Shown: piece after piece, positions 55,401 through 64,000 of the stretch
Layout: each line of letters opens with the position of its first letter
Position numbering within the stretch: position 1 is the stretch's first letter
From: Bacillus sp. SKDU12
Lineage (GTDB): Bacteria; Bacillota; Bacilli; Bacillales; Bacillaceae
Assembly (NCBI RefSeq): GCF_010093085.1
Contig: NZ_MSRC01000018.1
Location: forward strand, 1 to 64,000
Reading direction: 5' to 3'
DNA length: 64,000 nt
Made by a program: the position numbers and the translations under genes
Notes under the pieces: generated by a model
What the model saw: only the letters and a program-made list of their open reading frames with translations
What the model was told of the DNA's origin: nothing
Databases searched by the model: none

Positions 55401-56123
55401 ATGACTGTACGATGTGAGATCGAACAGCTCGGTGATTCTGCAATGATGATCCGATTCGGAGAAGAAATAAACGAACAGGTCAACGGTCTTGTCCATGCCG
55501 CGGCCGCTTATATAGAAGAACAGCCATTTCCGGGATATATTGAATGCATCCCGGCTTTTACAAGTTTGACGGTGTTTTATGATATGTATGAGGTGTACAA
55601 GCATTTGCCTCAAGGGATAAGTTCGCCTTTTGAGAAGGTCAAGCGCGATATCGAAGATCGGCTGCAGGAAATAGCCGCTGATTATGAGAATAACCGCCGC
55701 ATAGTTGAAGTTCCCGTCTGCTATGGCGGTGAATTCGGACCGGATTTAGAAGAGGTGGCGCGGATCAATCAGCTGTCACCGGAGGAAGTCATCGACATTC
55801 ATACAAACGGAGAATATGTAGTGTATATGCTTGGTTTTGCTCCTGGTTTTCCTTTCTTAGGCGGAATGTCAAAACGCATTGCCGCTCCAAGAAAGTCATC
55901 ACCAAGACCGTCGATTCCCGCGGGCTCAGTCGGCATTGCCGGATTACAGACAGGCGTTTATCCGATTTCAACACCGGGCGGCTGGCAGCTGATCGGGAAA
56001 ACACCGCTGGCTCTTTTTCGGTCACAGGAAAACCCGCCAACATTATTGCAGGCGGGAGATATTGTGAAATTCTTCCGCATCTCAGAAGAAGACTATCACG
56101 CCTATAAGGAGGAATCTAATTGA
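55401..56123 (+). CDS. kipI: 5-oxoprolinase subunit B / KinA inhibitor KipI
   Basis: A 240-residue protein of the allophanate hydrolase subunit 1 family: [17 protein letters not shown] near 88 and [14 protein letters not shown] near 127, followed by [12 protein letters not shown]. In B. subtilis KipI inhibits autophosphorylation of the sporulation kinase KinA and is also PxpB. ATG at 55401 follows AAAAGAGGTGAG; a longer frame from 55329 runs back into the ycsI remnant and is rejected. The stop overlaps the TTG start of kipA. Confidence 0.93.
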   Translation: MTVRCEIEQLGDSAMMIRFGEEINEQVNGLVHAAAAYIEEQPFPGYIECIPAFTSLTVFYDMYEVYKHLPQGISSPFEKVKRDIEDRLQEIAADYENNRRIVEVPVCYGGEFGPDLEEVARINQLSPEEVIDIHTNGEYVVYMLGFAPGFPFLGGMSKRIAAPRKSSPRPSIPAGSVGIAGLQTGVYPISTPGGWQLIGKTPLALFRSQENPPTLLQAGDIVKFFRISEEDYHAYKEESN

Positions 56124-57133
56124 GCATGAAAGTGTTAAAGCCCGGACTGCTCACAACGGTTCAGGATATAGGCAGAACGGGTTATCAAAAATACGGCGTA
56201 CTGGCAAGCGGCGCTATGGATACAGTTTCACTGCGCATTGCTAACCTGCTGATCGGAAACAGTGAAAATGAAGCCGGTCTTGAAATTACGCTAATGGGGC
56301 CTGGTCCGTCATTTTATGTTTCAAAAACGACGCTGATTGCGGTAACGGGGGCGGACTTTACATTGCGTATTAATGATGAGGAAGCGCCTTTATGGAAGCC
56401 TGTGCTCGTCAAGGAAAACAGCACGGTCAGCTTTGGACCCTGCAAACTCGGCAGCCGTGCCTATTTAGCGGCTGCCGGCGGCTTCGATGTGCCTCACGTC
56501 ATGGAAAGCAAAAGCACCTACGTCAGAGCAGGAATTGGCGGACTTCATGGCAGAGCGCTTCAAAAGGAAGATGAACTGACTATTGGAGAGGCGTCCCCTC
56601 TTTCGCTCACCATCCTTTCCCGATTAAGCCCGCAGCTTGAAAAGCAGGAGTTTGCTGCCCCGAAATGGTCGGTCAGCCGCGGAAGGTTTCTGCCATTGAA
56701 AAAGAATCCTGTTATTCGAGTGCTGGAAGGCAAACAATTTCGCTTTTTTACAGAAGAATCGAAAACGCGTTTTTATGAAGAAACATTTCGGGTCACGCCG
56801 CAGTCCGACCGTATGGGGTACAGGCTCAAAGGAGAACCGCTTGAACTGAAGGCGCCGCTTGAGATGGTATCGGAAGCAGTTTCGTTCGGAACAGTACAAG
56901 TGCCTCCTGACGGCAACCCGATTATCCTGCTTGCAGACCGGCAAACGACAGGAGGCTATCCAAGGATCGCGCATATCATATCTGTTGACCTGCCGATTGT
57001 CTCTCAAATCATGCCGGGCGAGCATGTCCAGTTTGAGCCTGTATCCCTTCAGGAAGCGGAAGCCCTTGCGATTGAACGGGAGCAGCATATAAAAGAACTG
57101 AAAACGAGAATGAAGATGGAATGGCTGACATAA
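56120..57133 (+). CDS. kipA: 5-oxoprolinase subunit C / KipI antagonist KipA
   Basis: A 337-residue biotin-dependent-carboxylase-like/allophanate hydrolase subunit 2 protein: [20 protein letters not shown] at the start, [17 protein letters not shown] near 33, [11 protein letters not shown] near 228 and [13 protein letters not shown] near 273. It binds KipI to form the oxoprolinase and relieves KinA inhibition. TTG at 56120 overlaps the kipI TGA (TTGA) and lies seven bases after AAGGAGG; ATG at 56126 is an alternative. Confidence 0.92.
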   Translation: MSMKVLKPGLLTTVQDIGRTGYQKYGVLASGAMDTVSLRIANLLIGNSENEAGLEITLMGPGPSFYVSKTTLIAVTGADFTLRINDEEAPLWKPVLVKENSTVSFGPCKLGSRAYLAAAGGFDVPHVMESKSTYVRAGIGGLHGRALQKEDELTIGEASPLSLTILSRLSPQLEKQEFAAPKWSVSRGRFLPLKKNPVIRVLEGKQFRFFTEESKTRFYEETFRVTPQSDRMGYRLKGEPLELKAPLEMVSEAVSFGTVQVPPDGNPIILLADRQTTGGYPRIAHIISVDLPIVSQIMPGEHVQFEPVSLQEAEALAIEREQHIKELKTRMKMEWLT

Positions 57134-57148
57134 CAAAGGGGATGAATG

Positions 57149-57901
57149 ATGCAGAATAAAAATAAAACCGTAGTCAAATCTATGGCTCTGCTTAATTTGT
57201 TTTTGCGTGAACCAAGCCTCACCTTAAGTGAACTGGTATCGCTGTCAGGTATGCCGAAAACCTCTGTTCACCGGATGGTCAGCTCTTTGGAGGAAATGGG
57301 ATTTCTCAATCGGGATGCGACCGGCGCATATTCGCTCGGATTGGTGTTTTTAGAATTCGGGCAGCTTGTCGCTGACAGGATGGATATCAGAAAAATAGCG
57401 AAACCGGTGATGGAGGAGCTGTGCCGGGAAGTGGATGAGGCTGTGCAATTGATCATGAGGGACGGCGATGAAGCGATATACGTTGAGAAAATAGAAGGGG
57501 CGCAGACTGTCCGGCTGTACACGGCGGTCGGCAGACGTTCTCCTCTTTATGCGGGAGCATGCGCCAGAAGCATTTTGTCCTTTCTTCCCCGCGAAGAAAT
57601 CGAAACATACATCAAACACAACAAGCTTAAGTCAATTGGCTCCGGCACGATTACCGATCCTGAAACATTGTTCCAGGTGATTGATGCTTCCGTCGAAAAA
57701 GGTTATACCATCAGCTATTCAGAACTTGAAAACTATACGGCGGCGATCGGCGCCCCGATCTTTAATCATAAACGTCAGGTGGCAGCCGGCATCAGTATTG
57801 CAGGCTTTGAAGCGAGATTTACAGAAGACAGGCTGCCCTATTTAACAGAAAAGGTCAAGGACGCCGCTTTACAGATTTCACGAAAAATAGGGTATACATG
57901 A
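57149..57901 (+). CDS. kipR: IclR-family repressor KipR
   Basis: A 250-residue IclR regulator: winged helix (about 5-70, LTLSELVSLSGMPKTSVHRM) and effector domain with GAPIFNHKRQVAAGISIAG near 207. It represses the kip operon under nitrogen-rich conditions by knowledge of B. subtilis. ATG at 57149 is chosen (AAGGGG seven bases upstream); ATG 57146 is one codon earlier. It lies 15 bp after kipA in the same operon, an autoregulatory layout. Confidence 0.92.
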   Translation: MQNKNKTVVKSMALLNLFLREPSLTLSELVSLSGMPKTSVHRMVSSLEEMGFLNRDATGAYSLGLVFLEFGQLVADRMDIRKIAKPVMEELCREVDEAVQLIMRDGDEAIYVEKIEGAQTVRLYTAVGRRSPLYAGACARSILSFLPREEIETYIKHNKLKSIGSGTITDPETLFQVIDASVEKGYTISYSELENYTAAIGAPIFNHKRQVAAGISIAGFEARFTEDRLPYLTEKVKDAALQISRKIGYT

Positions 57902-57964
57902 GTAGCCAATCTTTTCTCCGCTGCGTACATTAACGTATCGACGTTCAGGAGTGGAGGAAAGAAC

Positions 57965-58606
57965 ATGGTGCTTCGATATACAGCACTGGGGGATTCTTTG
58001 ACGACAGGGAGAGGCTCCGGGCTGTTTTCACCCGGGTACGTCAAGCGTTTCGGAGATATGATGGAGGCTGACTTGAAAACAAAAACGGCCATATCCATCT
58101 TTGCCAAATCAGGCCTGAATACAGAAGAGATTCTGGGGCTCCTGTCATATCCTTATGTGCAAAAATGCATTCGACATGCTGATATGATAACGATCACGGG
58201 GTGCGGAAACGATCTCATCGATTCGGTTTTAGCTTACCAAACATCTAAGGATGAAACGATTTTCAGCCGTGTATCCGCCCATTGCCATGAGAATTTTGAA
58301 AAGATGATTGCCAACATCGCCGAGATCAAAGGAGAGAATCCGTCCCCGTACGCCATCCGTGTGTTCAACTTATACAATCCGTTTCCCAGCATTGCGATCG
58401 CTGGCAAATGGATCAGGTCTTTTAATTCCCATTTAGAAACACTTGCAGCAGCACCCCATGTCAAAGTCGCGGATGCCTATAGCATTTTTAAAGGTAAAGA
58501 ACAGGAATATCTGTCCCTTGACGGTGTCCATCCGAACTGCAAAGGCTATCAAGCAATGGCCGAAGCCGTTCATCGGTTAGGCTATAAAGAATTGTCAGTT
58601 TCATAG
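57965..58606 (+). CDS. lipC: Spore GDSL lipase LipC
   Basis: A 213-residue SGNH/GDSL hydrolase (ycsK): [20 protein letters not shown] near 7 holds the nucleophile Ser, [11 protein letters not shown] near 79 the Gly and Asn blocks, and [10 protein letters not shown] near 192 the Asp-His pair. It has no signal peptide; LipC of B. subtilis is a spore-coat phospholipase that aids germination. ATG follows GTGGAGGAAAG. It may be co-transcribed with kipR, 63 bp upstream. Confidence 0.9.
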   Translation: MVLRYTALGDSLTTGRGSGLFSPGYVKRFGDMMEADLKTKTAISIFAKSGLNTEEILGLLSYPYVQKCIRHADMITITGCGNDLIDSVLAYQTSKDETIFSRVSAHCHENFEKMIANIAEIKGENPSPYAIRVFNLYNPFPSIAIAGKWIRSFNSHLETLAAAPHVKVADAYSIFKGKEQEYLSLDGVHPNCKGYQAMAEAVHRLGYKELSVS

Positions 58607-58607
58607 A

Positions 58608-58637
58608 AAGCGCACCTTATAAAGGGGTGCCTTTTTT
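58608..58637 (+). terminator. Terminator of lipC
   Basis: GCACC, TTATAAAGG, GGTGC and TTTTTT follow the lipC stop; the stem is short. Confidence 0.6.
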
Positions 58638-58779
58638 ATGTGTAAATGAAACATTAAAAGAAACTTAAATTTCCCTGTCTCCTGTTCTACAGAATAAAAA
58701 AGTGCGCTAGAATAATGGAGGATGTAGGCAAATATAGCCATAGCGTTCAATATTTCGTATATTAGGAAGGATGGTCCTT

Positions 58780-59025
58780 TTGTTTCGGATTTTTAAAATG
58801 TCTTTTGCGATTATCATTATTTTATTGGCGCTTATTGCTTTTAACTATACGGAACACACCTCTGTTATCCAATCGGTTATGCTCGTCTTTCTTGGTGCTG
58901 TTATGTTTATGCAGGGGCTTGAAGAGCGGAATAAAGAAAACGACGGCTCCGGCGCTTTTAATATTTATACCGCCGTTTTCGTATGGTCTATCTCTCTTAT
59001 CGGTTTTACGCTTCATATTATATAA
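58780..59025 (+). CDS. yczI: Small membrane protein YczI
   Basis: An 81-residue protein with three hydrophobic segments (about 5-22, 30-46, 63-80) and LEERNKENDGSGAFN as the only polar loop; it resembles the YczI family of short bacillar membrane proteins. TTG at 58780 is chosen because AGGAAGG ends nine bases upstream; the ATG at 58771 touches that site. Function unknown. Confidence 0.8.
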   Translation: MFRIFKMSFAIIIILLALIAFNYTEHTSVIQSVMLVFLGAVMFMQGLEERNKENDGSGAFNIYTAVFVWSISLIGFTLHII

Positions 59026-59030
59026 ATCTA

Positions 59031-59262
59031 TTACACACCCTGAAAATGCCCGACCATCGGGAATACGGTCAGAACCGATGAAGCGAGGTTTTCCACTCTT
59101 GATATTCTGGAACCGCGAAAGCCTTCTGTATGGCCCTCAAGTGTTTCCCGCCTCCCTAAGCAGCAAATAGCAGAAGAGTGATAAAGCCCTTCAGCCGGAA
59201 CGCCTTCTCAACCTCTTGTTCAAGCCCTTCTCTCATGTGCGTATTGTGCCTTTCTGACCATG
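59031..59262 (-). pseudogene. yczJ: Remnant of an antibiotic-biosynthesis-monooxygenase-like gene (yczJ)
   Basis: On the minus strand three short stretches in three frames spell one small ABM-fold protein: REGLEQEVEKAFRLKGFIT, then ETLEGHTEGFRGS, then EYQEWKTSLHRF, then VFPMVGHFQGV before TAA. This order matches proteins that end WETLEDHTEGFRGS-EYQEWK-HHFY-PFPTVEHF. Frameshifts separate each piece and the centre is shortened, so it cannot be translated as one chain. Strain 168 has yczJ, of this family, next to yczI. The rest of the 59026-59411 gap holds no other gene. Confidence 0.75.
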
Positions 59263-59411
59263 TCATCCCTTATTTTCCTCTTTTCAAATCATCTATCGAA
59301 ATTGACAGAAGGTTTCTGTAAAAACGGGAACCTTTTCCTTTATTTTTAAAAAAATCTTGCACGCACCAATTCATTTAAGAGAAAATAACAAATGGAAGGC
59401 AGGGGAAAGTC

Positions 59412-61418
59412 ATGTTAAAAAAGTGTATTCTACTAGTATTTCTATGCATCGGATTGATTGGATTAATCGGATGCTCCAAAACAGATTCGCCAGAGGATCG
59501 CATGGAAGCATTCGTGAAACAGTGGAACGATCAACAATTCGATGACATGTATCAAAGCCTGACCAAAGATGTCAAAAAAGAAATCTCCAAAAAAGATTTC
59601 GTCAATAGGTATAAAGCCATCTACGAACAGGCAGGCGTAAAAAATCTGAAAGTCACTGCGGGAAAAGTGGATGAGGACGATAAAGACAACGAGAAGATGA
59701 AGCACATCCCGTATAAAGTCAGCATGGACACGAACGCGGGTAAAGTCAGCTTCAAAAATACCGCTGTGCTGAAAAAAGAAAAAACAGATGACGAGGAGTC
59801 ATGGAATATAGATTGGGACCCATCGTTTATTTTCAAGCAGCTGTCTGATGACAAAACAGTGCAAATTATGAGCATTGAACCGAAACGCGGCCAAATCTAC
59901 GATAAAAACGGGAAAGGCTTAGCTGTCAATACAGATGTTCCGGAAATTGGAATTATTCCCGGGGAGCTTGGCGATAAAAAAGAAAAAATCATGAAAGATC
60001 TCGCGAAAAAATTGGATATAACTGAAGACGATATTAAGAAAAAGCTGGATCAAGGCTGGGTGAAAGACGACTCATTTGTCCCAATCAAAATGGTCAAGCC
60101 TGACCAGCAAAATGTAGTGTCTGAGGCGACCTCATTGCAAGGGGTGACAAGAACAAATGTCAGCTCCCGCTACTATCCATATGGCGAAAAATCAGCCCAT
60201 TTGACAGGCTATGTCCGCGCCATCACTGCGGAAGAATTAAAGAAAAAGAAAGATGGTACGTATAGCGATACATCTAAGATCGGCATCGCCGGACTTGAAA
60301 ATGTGTATGAAGACAAGCTGAGAGGCACAACCGGATGGAAAATCTACGTGCCGCAAACCGGAGAAGTCATCGCTGAAAAGAAAGCGAAGGACGGCGAGGA
60401 TCTTCATCTTACAATTGATATCAAAACGCAAACAAAGCTGTATGATGAGCTGAAGGATGACAGCGGAACGGCAGTCGCGCTGCAGCCGAAGACAGGCGAA
60501 ACACTTGCACTTGTCAGCGCGCCTTCTTATGATCCGAACGGATTTATTTTCGGCTGGGACGATAAGGAATGGAAAAAGCTGAACGAAGATAAAAACAATC
60601 CATTCTCAGCGAAGTTCAACAAAACATATGCACCGGGTTCTACGATTAAACCGATTGCGGCTGCTATCGGAATCAAAAACGGCACCCTAAAAGCAGATGA
60701 GAAGAAAACAATTAAAGGGAAAAAGTGGCAAAAGGATTCGAGCTGGGGCGGCTATTCAGTCACACGTGTATCAGAGAGCCTTCAGCAGGTCAATTTAGAA
60801 AATGCCCTTATTACGTCAGACAATATTTACTTTGCCCAGAATGCGCTTGATATGGGAGCGGACACCTTCACAAAAGGCATGAAAACGTTCGGCTTCTCAG
60901 AGGATATTCCATATGAATTCCCGATCCAGCAATCGTCTATCGCAAACGGCAAGCTCGATTCAGACATTTTGCTTGCGGATACAGGGTACGGACAAGGGCA
61001 GATGCAAATGTCTCCGCTTCACTTGGCAGCTGCTTACACGCCATTTGTCGATAATGGAGATCTTGTCAAACCGACGCTGATCAAAAAAGACTCACAAACA
61101 GCTGATGTCTGGCATAAGCAAGTGGTCACGAAGGAAGGGGCGGCAGACATTACAAAAGGTCTGAAAGGCGTTGTGGAAGATGAGCGCGGATCAGCATATC
61201 AGCCTGTCGTGAACGGAATCACTGTTGCCGGAAAAACTGGAACAGCCGAGCTGAAAACATCACAAGATGATAAAGACGGCGCGGAAAATGGCTGGTTCGT
61301 CGGCTATGATTATAAAAACAAAGACTTGCTAATCGCAATGATGATCCAAAATGTGCAGGATCACGGCGGCAGTCACTACGTTGTTGAGAAAGCGAAGAAG
61401 CAATTTCAATCAAATTAA
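59412..61418 (+). CDS. pbpC: Penicillin-binding protein 3 (class B, PBP2a-like)
   Basis: A 668-residue transpeptidase. The signal peptide ends in a lipobox (LIGC, Cys about 20) or acts as anchor. An MecA-like N-terminal domain (about 30-145) and a dimerisation domain precede the penicillin-binding domain (about 345-665) with PGSTIKP (active Ser near 410), SDN near 465 and AGKTGTAE near 610. PBP3 cross-links peptidoglycan and gives some beta-lactam tolerance. ATG follows CAGGGGAAAGTC. Confidence 0.95.
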   Translation: MLKKCILLVFLCIGLIGLIGCSKTDSPEDRMEAFVKQWNDQQFDDMYQSLTKDVKKEISKKDFVNRYKAIYEQAGVKNLKVTAGKVDEDDKDNEKMKHIPYKVSMDTNAGKVSFKNTAVLKKEKTDDEESWNIDWDPSFIFKQLSDDKTVQIMSIEPKRGQIYDKNGKGLAVNTDVPEIGIIPGELGDKKEKIMKDLAKKLDITEDDIKKKLDQGWVKDDSFVPIKMVKPDQQNVVSEATSLQGVTRTNVSSRYYPYGEKSAHLTGYVRAITAEELKKKKDGTYSDTSKIGIAGLENVYEDKLRGTTGWKIYVPQTGEVIAEKKAKDGEDLHLTIDIKTQTKLYDELKDDSGTAVALQPKTGETLALVSAPSYDPNGFIFGWDDKEWKKLNEDKNNPFSAKFNKTYAPGSTIKPIAAAIGIKNGTLKADEKKTIKGKKWQKDSSWGGYSVTRVSESLQQVNLENALITSDNIYFAQNALDMGADTFTKGMKTFGFSEDIPYEFPIQQSSIANGKLDSDILLADTGYGQGQMQMSPLHLAAAYTPFVDNGDLVKPTLIKKDSQTADVWHKQVVTKEGAADITKGLKGVVEDERGSAYQPVVNGITVAGKTGTAELKTSQDDKDGAENGWFVGYDYKNKDLLIAMMIQNVQDHGGSHYVVEKAKKQFQSN

Positions 61419-61510
61419 AATACCCTTCGCTGTACATGCGCTGACATACAACTTGATCAGAATCGGTGGTTTCGCATTTATGCAGCCGCGCATGTTACAA
61501 TATACTTAAC

Positions 61511-61542
61511 AAAAAGCACCAGCTTAGCAGCTGGTGCTTTTT
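61511..61542 (+). terminator. Terminator downstream of pbpC
   Basis: AAAAGCACCAGC, TTAG loop, CAGCTGGTGCTTTTT lies about 90 bp after the pbpC stop. Strain 168 has ycsN between pbpC and mtlR, but the 266 bp here hold no gene. Confidence 0.88.
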
Positions 61543-61547
61543 CAATA

Positions 61548-61570
61548 TTGTCACACCGCTTAGTGCCAAA
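61548..61570 (+). promoter_or_regulatory. MtlR operator upstream of mtlR
   Basis: TTGTCACAC at 61548 and AGTGCCAAA ending at 61570 repeat the halves of the operator in front of mtlA (47337-47357), here with an 11-bp instead of a 9-bp centre. It lies 17 bp upstream of the -35 element of mtlR, indicating autoregulation. Confidence 0.8.
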
Positions 61571-61587
61571 TTTCCATTTATAAGTGT

Positions 61588-61616
61588 TTGAATCTTCAAT
61601 GAAAGCGTTTTATATT
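61588..61616 (+). promoter_or_regulatory. mtlR promoter with overlapping cre site
   Basis: TTGAAT (61588-61593) and TATATT (61611-61616) are 17 bp apart. A cre-like TGAAAGCGTTTTAT (61600-61613) fills the spacer and reaches into the -10 element, so CcpA would block transcription. Confidence 0.7.
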
Positions 61617-61684
61617 TAAAAGAAGACCTCACTTTTTCCTTGCGGCTTCATCTGCACATCATGATTGTCTAGGAGGCCTTTTTT

Positions 61685-63769
61685 ATGTATATGACTGTCA
61701 GAGAACAAAAACTGTTAAAGCACTTGTTATTGCAAAGCCGATATGTAACCGTAACTGAGCTTGCTAAATTGATGGGAGTCAGCACAAGAACCATTCACAG
61801 GGAGCTGAAATCCATTAAGCCATTGATGGAGGCGGCCGGGCTTATGCTCGATAAACAGCCCGGCAAAGGATTGAAGGCGGTGGGAAGTTCCGAGGATAAA
61901 CAAAAGATGCTGACCGATTTATCATATGAACAGCATGAATACAGCACTGATGAACGGAAACTGCTCATCCTTTGTTCGTTATTAGAGTCTCAGGAGCCTG
62001 TTAAGCTGTACACGCTGGCCCAAGATCTGCAGGTGACGAACGCCACAATCAGCTATGACTTAGACGAGTTGGAGAAATGGATCTCACCTTTCGGACTGAC
62101 ACTGATCCGTAAAAGGGGGTTTGGCATCCAGCTTATAGGGCCGGAAAATGCAAAACGAAAAATTGTCGGCAACCTCATTGTGAACCGCCTCGACATCCAA
62201 ATGTTTTTGGAAGCGGTTGAAGTAAACATCAAAGGAAAAAACGATTCTTCAGAGAAAATGTTCGGTGTCGTCAGCAAAGGTGAGCTGTTAAAAATGGAGG
62301 GGATCTTATTTCATCTGAAAGAAAAAATCGCCTTTTCGTTATCCGACAGCTCTTATATAGCGCTCGTTGTCCATCTGACGTATGCGATCGAACGCATCAA
62401 GCTTGGGGAGACCATTACCATGGAGGAAACTGAGCTTGAGGATTTGAAGAACGCAAAAGAATACAGCTCCGCGCTTGAGATCGCGGGCGAGCTTGAACGT
62501 GCTTTCGACGTGACGATTCCAGAGGCGGAGGTCGGCTATATGACAATCCATCTTCGAAGCGCCAACCGCAAATACAAAACAGAGTATAAAGCACAGGAAA
62601 TCGAACTGGAAACGGCCTTGCAAACGAAACGGCTCATTGCTTTTATTTCAGAAAAAATCAGAATCGATCTTACGAAAAACTACTCTTTATATGAAGGGCT
62701 GATCGCCCACTTGGAGCCAGCCGTCAGCCGCATTAAAGAGAATATCGAGATATACAATCCAATGAAGGAACAGATCAAGCGCGATTATTTTCTGCTATAT
62801 ATGGCGGTCGAGGAAGGTGTCGATCAGTATTTTCCGGGTATGTCTTTTTCTGATGATGAGATCGCTTTTATCGTTCTTCACTTCGGCTCTGCTCTTGAAA
62901 TCAAAAAAGAAGAAGCAAAATTGAAAGCGCTTGTCGTTTGCTCAAGCGGAATCGGCTCGTCGAAAATGCTTGCTTCCAGACTAAAGAAAGAACTGCCGGA
63001 CATTCAATCATTTGACATGTCATCTTTGATCGAGCTGAAGAGCAAAGATGTTCACGCTTATGATATGATCGTTTCCACCGTCCCGATTCCTTACAAAAAC
63101 ATCGATTATATTATGGTCAGCCCGCTTTTAAATGAAGAAGACGCAAATCAGGTGAAGCAGTATATCAAGCGGAACATTCCGCTCATACTTGAGAAAAAAA
63201 GAAGCCCGAAGAAAGAGAAGCAGCAAGCTGACGTGCCTGATATGCTGGAAGCGGTGGAAAGCATGGGGCGGTATATGGCTGTCACTCAAGATGTTCTGCG
63301 TCACTTTACGCTTACTCACCTCAGTACAAAACCGGATCATCATATGCTCCACCTAGAGCTTTTTCAACAGCTGAAGAAAGAGGGCTTGATCCATGATCCG
63401 AAAAAAGCGGCGGTTTGCCTGGCGGAGCGGGAAAAACAAGGCGGATTGGGAATACCGGAAACAAACATGGCGCTTTATCATCTCAAAAATGATGAAATTG
63501 TCCTGCCTTTTTTCAAAATATATGATCTTAACACCTCTTATGAAGTGAATGGCATGGACGGAAATACCCTCCTCATGACACGCATCCTCGTTATGATGGC
63601 GCCGGGCTCATTATCTGCTGAAGGATCGGAGATATTAAGTGCGATCAGCTCGGCGATTATTGAGAGCAGCGAAAGCCTGGCGGGGTTTCAGGAAGAGGGA
63701 GAACCTGAACTCTACCAACGGTTAAACCGTATATTTTTCACATGGATGCAGGAGAAAAACATACTGTAA
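61685..63769 (+). CDS. mtlR: Mannitol operon activator MtlR
   Basis: A 694-residue multi-domain PTS regulator: N-terminal helix-turn-helix ([20 protein letters not shown] near 20), a second winged helix (near 105), two PTS regulation domains (about 190-400, with [12 protein letters not shown] near 342), an EIIB-like domain with Cys in [11 protein letters not shown] near 419, and an EIIA-like domain (about 545-694, with HH in [10 protein letters not shown]). Phosphorylation of these sites by HPr and the Mtl enzymes sets activity. It activates mtlAFD, 14 kb upstream. Confidence 0.95.
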   Translation: MYMTVREQKLLKHLLLQSRYVTVTELAKLMGVSTRTIHRELKSIKPLMEAAGLMLDKQPGKGLKAVGSSEDKQKMLTDLSYEQHEYSTDERKLLILCSLLESQEPVKLYTLAQDLQVTNATISYDLDELEKWISPFGLTLIRKRGFGIQLIGPENAKRKIVGNLIVNRLDIQMFLEAVEVNIKGKNDSSEKMFGVVSKGELLKMEGILFHLKEKIAFSLSDSSYIALVVHLTYAIERIKLGETITMEETELEDLKNAKEYSSALEIAGELERAFDVTIPEAEVGYMTIHLRSANRKYKTEYKAQEIELETALQTKRLIAFISEKIRIDLTKNYSLYEGLIAHLEPAVSRIKENIEIYNPMKEQIKRDYFLLYMAVEEGVDQYFPGMSFSDDEIAFIVLHFGSALEIKKEEAKLKALVVCSSGIGSSKMLASRLKKELPDIQSFDMSSLIELKSKDVHAYDMIVSTVPIPYKNIDYIMVSPLLNEEDANQVKQYIKRNIPLILEKKRSPKKEKQQADVPDMLEAVESMGRYMAVTQDVLRHFTLTHLSTKPDHHMLHLELFQQLKKEGLIHDPKKAAVCLAEREKQGGLGIPETNMALYHLKNDEIVLPFFKIYDLNTSYEVNGMDGNTLLMTRILVMMAPGSLSAEGSEILSAISSAIIESSESLAGFQEEGEPELYQRLNRIFFTWMQEKNIL

Positions 63770-63778
63770 TCCGGCAGG

Positions 63779-63808
63779 GCACACGTCAAAAAATTGACGT
63801 GTGTTTTT
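63779..63808 (+). terminator. Terminator of mtlR
   Basis: CACACGTCAA, AAAA, TTGACGTGTG and TTTTTAT follow the mtlR stop by about ten bases. Confidence 0.87.
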
Positions 63809-63883
63809 ATGTGGATAGGGTGCAAAATAAGAAAAATAGGACTATTTTATCATTCATCAATGGAATAATTCCAAAATGAAATA

Positions 63884-63914
63884 GTTTTACAAGTTATCTT
63901 TTTTGGGTTAAAAT
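63884..63914 (+). promoter_or_regulatory. Promoter of the gene at the window end (SigA, possibly SigB)
   Basis: TTTACA (63886-63891) and TAAAAT (63909-63914) are 17 bp apart, a good SigA match. The same stretch reads GTTTTA, 15 bp, GGGTTA, close to the general-stress SigB pattern (GTTTWW, GGGWAW). Confidence 0.5.
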
Positions 63915-63979
63915 GGGTGATGCAAGGAAGAAAATCTAACAAATAATTGAAGATTAATGAGAATATAGGAGATGACGAT

Positions 63980-64000
63980 ATGGAAACACTACAGCATCTG
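63980..64000 (+). CDS. Start of a gene cut by the window end
   Basis: ATG at 63980 lies nine bases after TAGGAGATGACG and opens a frame METLQHL that runs off the window. A promoter lies 65-95 bp upstream. Seven residues are too few to name the product. Confidence 0.6.

Overview
The window is a 64 kb chromosomal stretch from a member of the Bacillus subtilis group. The gene order (srfAB-srfAC-srfAD, ycxA-D, sfp, yczE, tcyCBA, bsd, yclD/F/G, gerK, rapC-phrC, thrD, fpbNOPQ, ycn, gab, glcU-gdh, mtl, sipU, ycs/kip, lipC, pbpC, mtlR) is the one I know from B. subtilis 168. Several proteins differ from the 168 versions as I recall them, sfp is full length, and several 168 genes are missing or reduced to scraps. 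This is therefore not strain 168 but another strain, subspecies or close relative. No rRNA, tRNA, CRISPR array, prophage or insertion sequence was seen.

Layout. 1-6.2 kb: the 3' end of the surfactin synthetase operon (end of SrfAB, SrfAC, SrfAD). 6.2-12.2 kb: ycxA transporter, ycxB, the divergent pair ycxC/ycxD, the phosphopantetheinyl transferase gene sfp (activates surfactin synthetase), yczE and a small broken peptide gene. 12.2-14.6 kb: cystine ABC transporter tcyABC. 14.6-18.4 kb: BsdA regulator and phenolic acid decarboxylase bsdBCD-yclD. 18.4-22.3 kb: peptide transporter, beta-helix protein, small membrane protein. 22.4-28.2 kb: GerK germinant receptor operon, RapC-PhrC quorum-sensing cassette, a 34-residue YjcZ-type peptide. 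28.3-33.8 kb: aspartokinase III and the Fur-boxed petrobactin importer yclNOPQ. 33.8-37.8 kb: drug exporter/TetR pair, nitroreductase, monooxygenase and ArsR repressor. 37.7-43.9 kb: GabR/gabTD and the forespore genes glcU-gdh. 43.9-47.3 kb: copper uptake locus ycnKJI and ycnL. 47.3-50.5 kb: mannitol operon mtlAFD, whose activator gene mtlR lies at 61.7-63.8 kb with a matching operator. 50.8-58.6 kb: sipU, ycsD, a 54-residue protein, ycsE, the 5-oxoprolinase/Kip operon ycsF-ycsG-kipI-kipA-kipR and lipC. 58.7-61.4 kb: yczI and pbpC.

The most unusual feature is gene decay. At the sites where 168 carries ycsA, ycsI and yczJ, short out-of-frame fragments remain (50562-50686, 55194-55387, 59031-59262). 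A weaker fragment lies at the yclE site (18423-18530). yclHIJK and ycsN are absent. GabR appears to have lost its usual stop and runs into the 3' end of yczG. Regulatory DNA is informative: perfect inverted repeats upstream of ycsF and between ycnE and yczG, a likely leaderless yczG transcript, paired MtlR operators, and direct-inverted-direct repeats in front of both MocR-type regulators (YcxD and GabR). I found no convincing wholly new multi-gene system.
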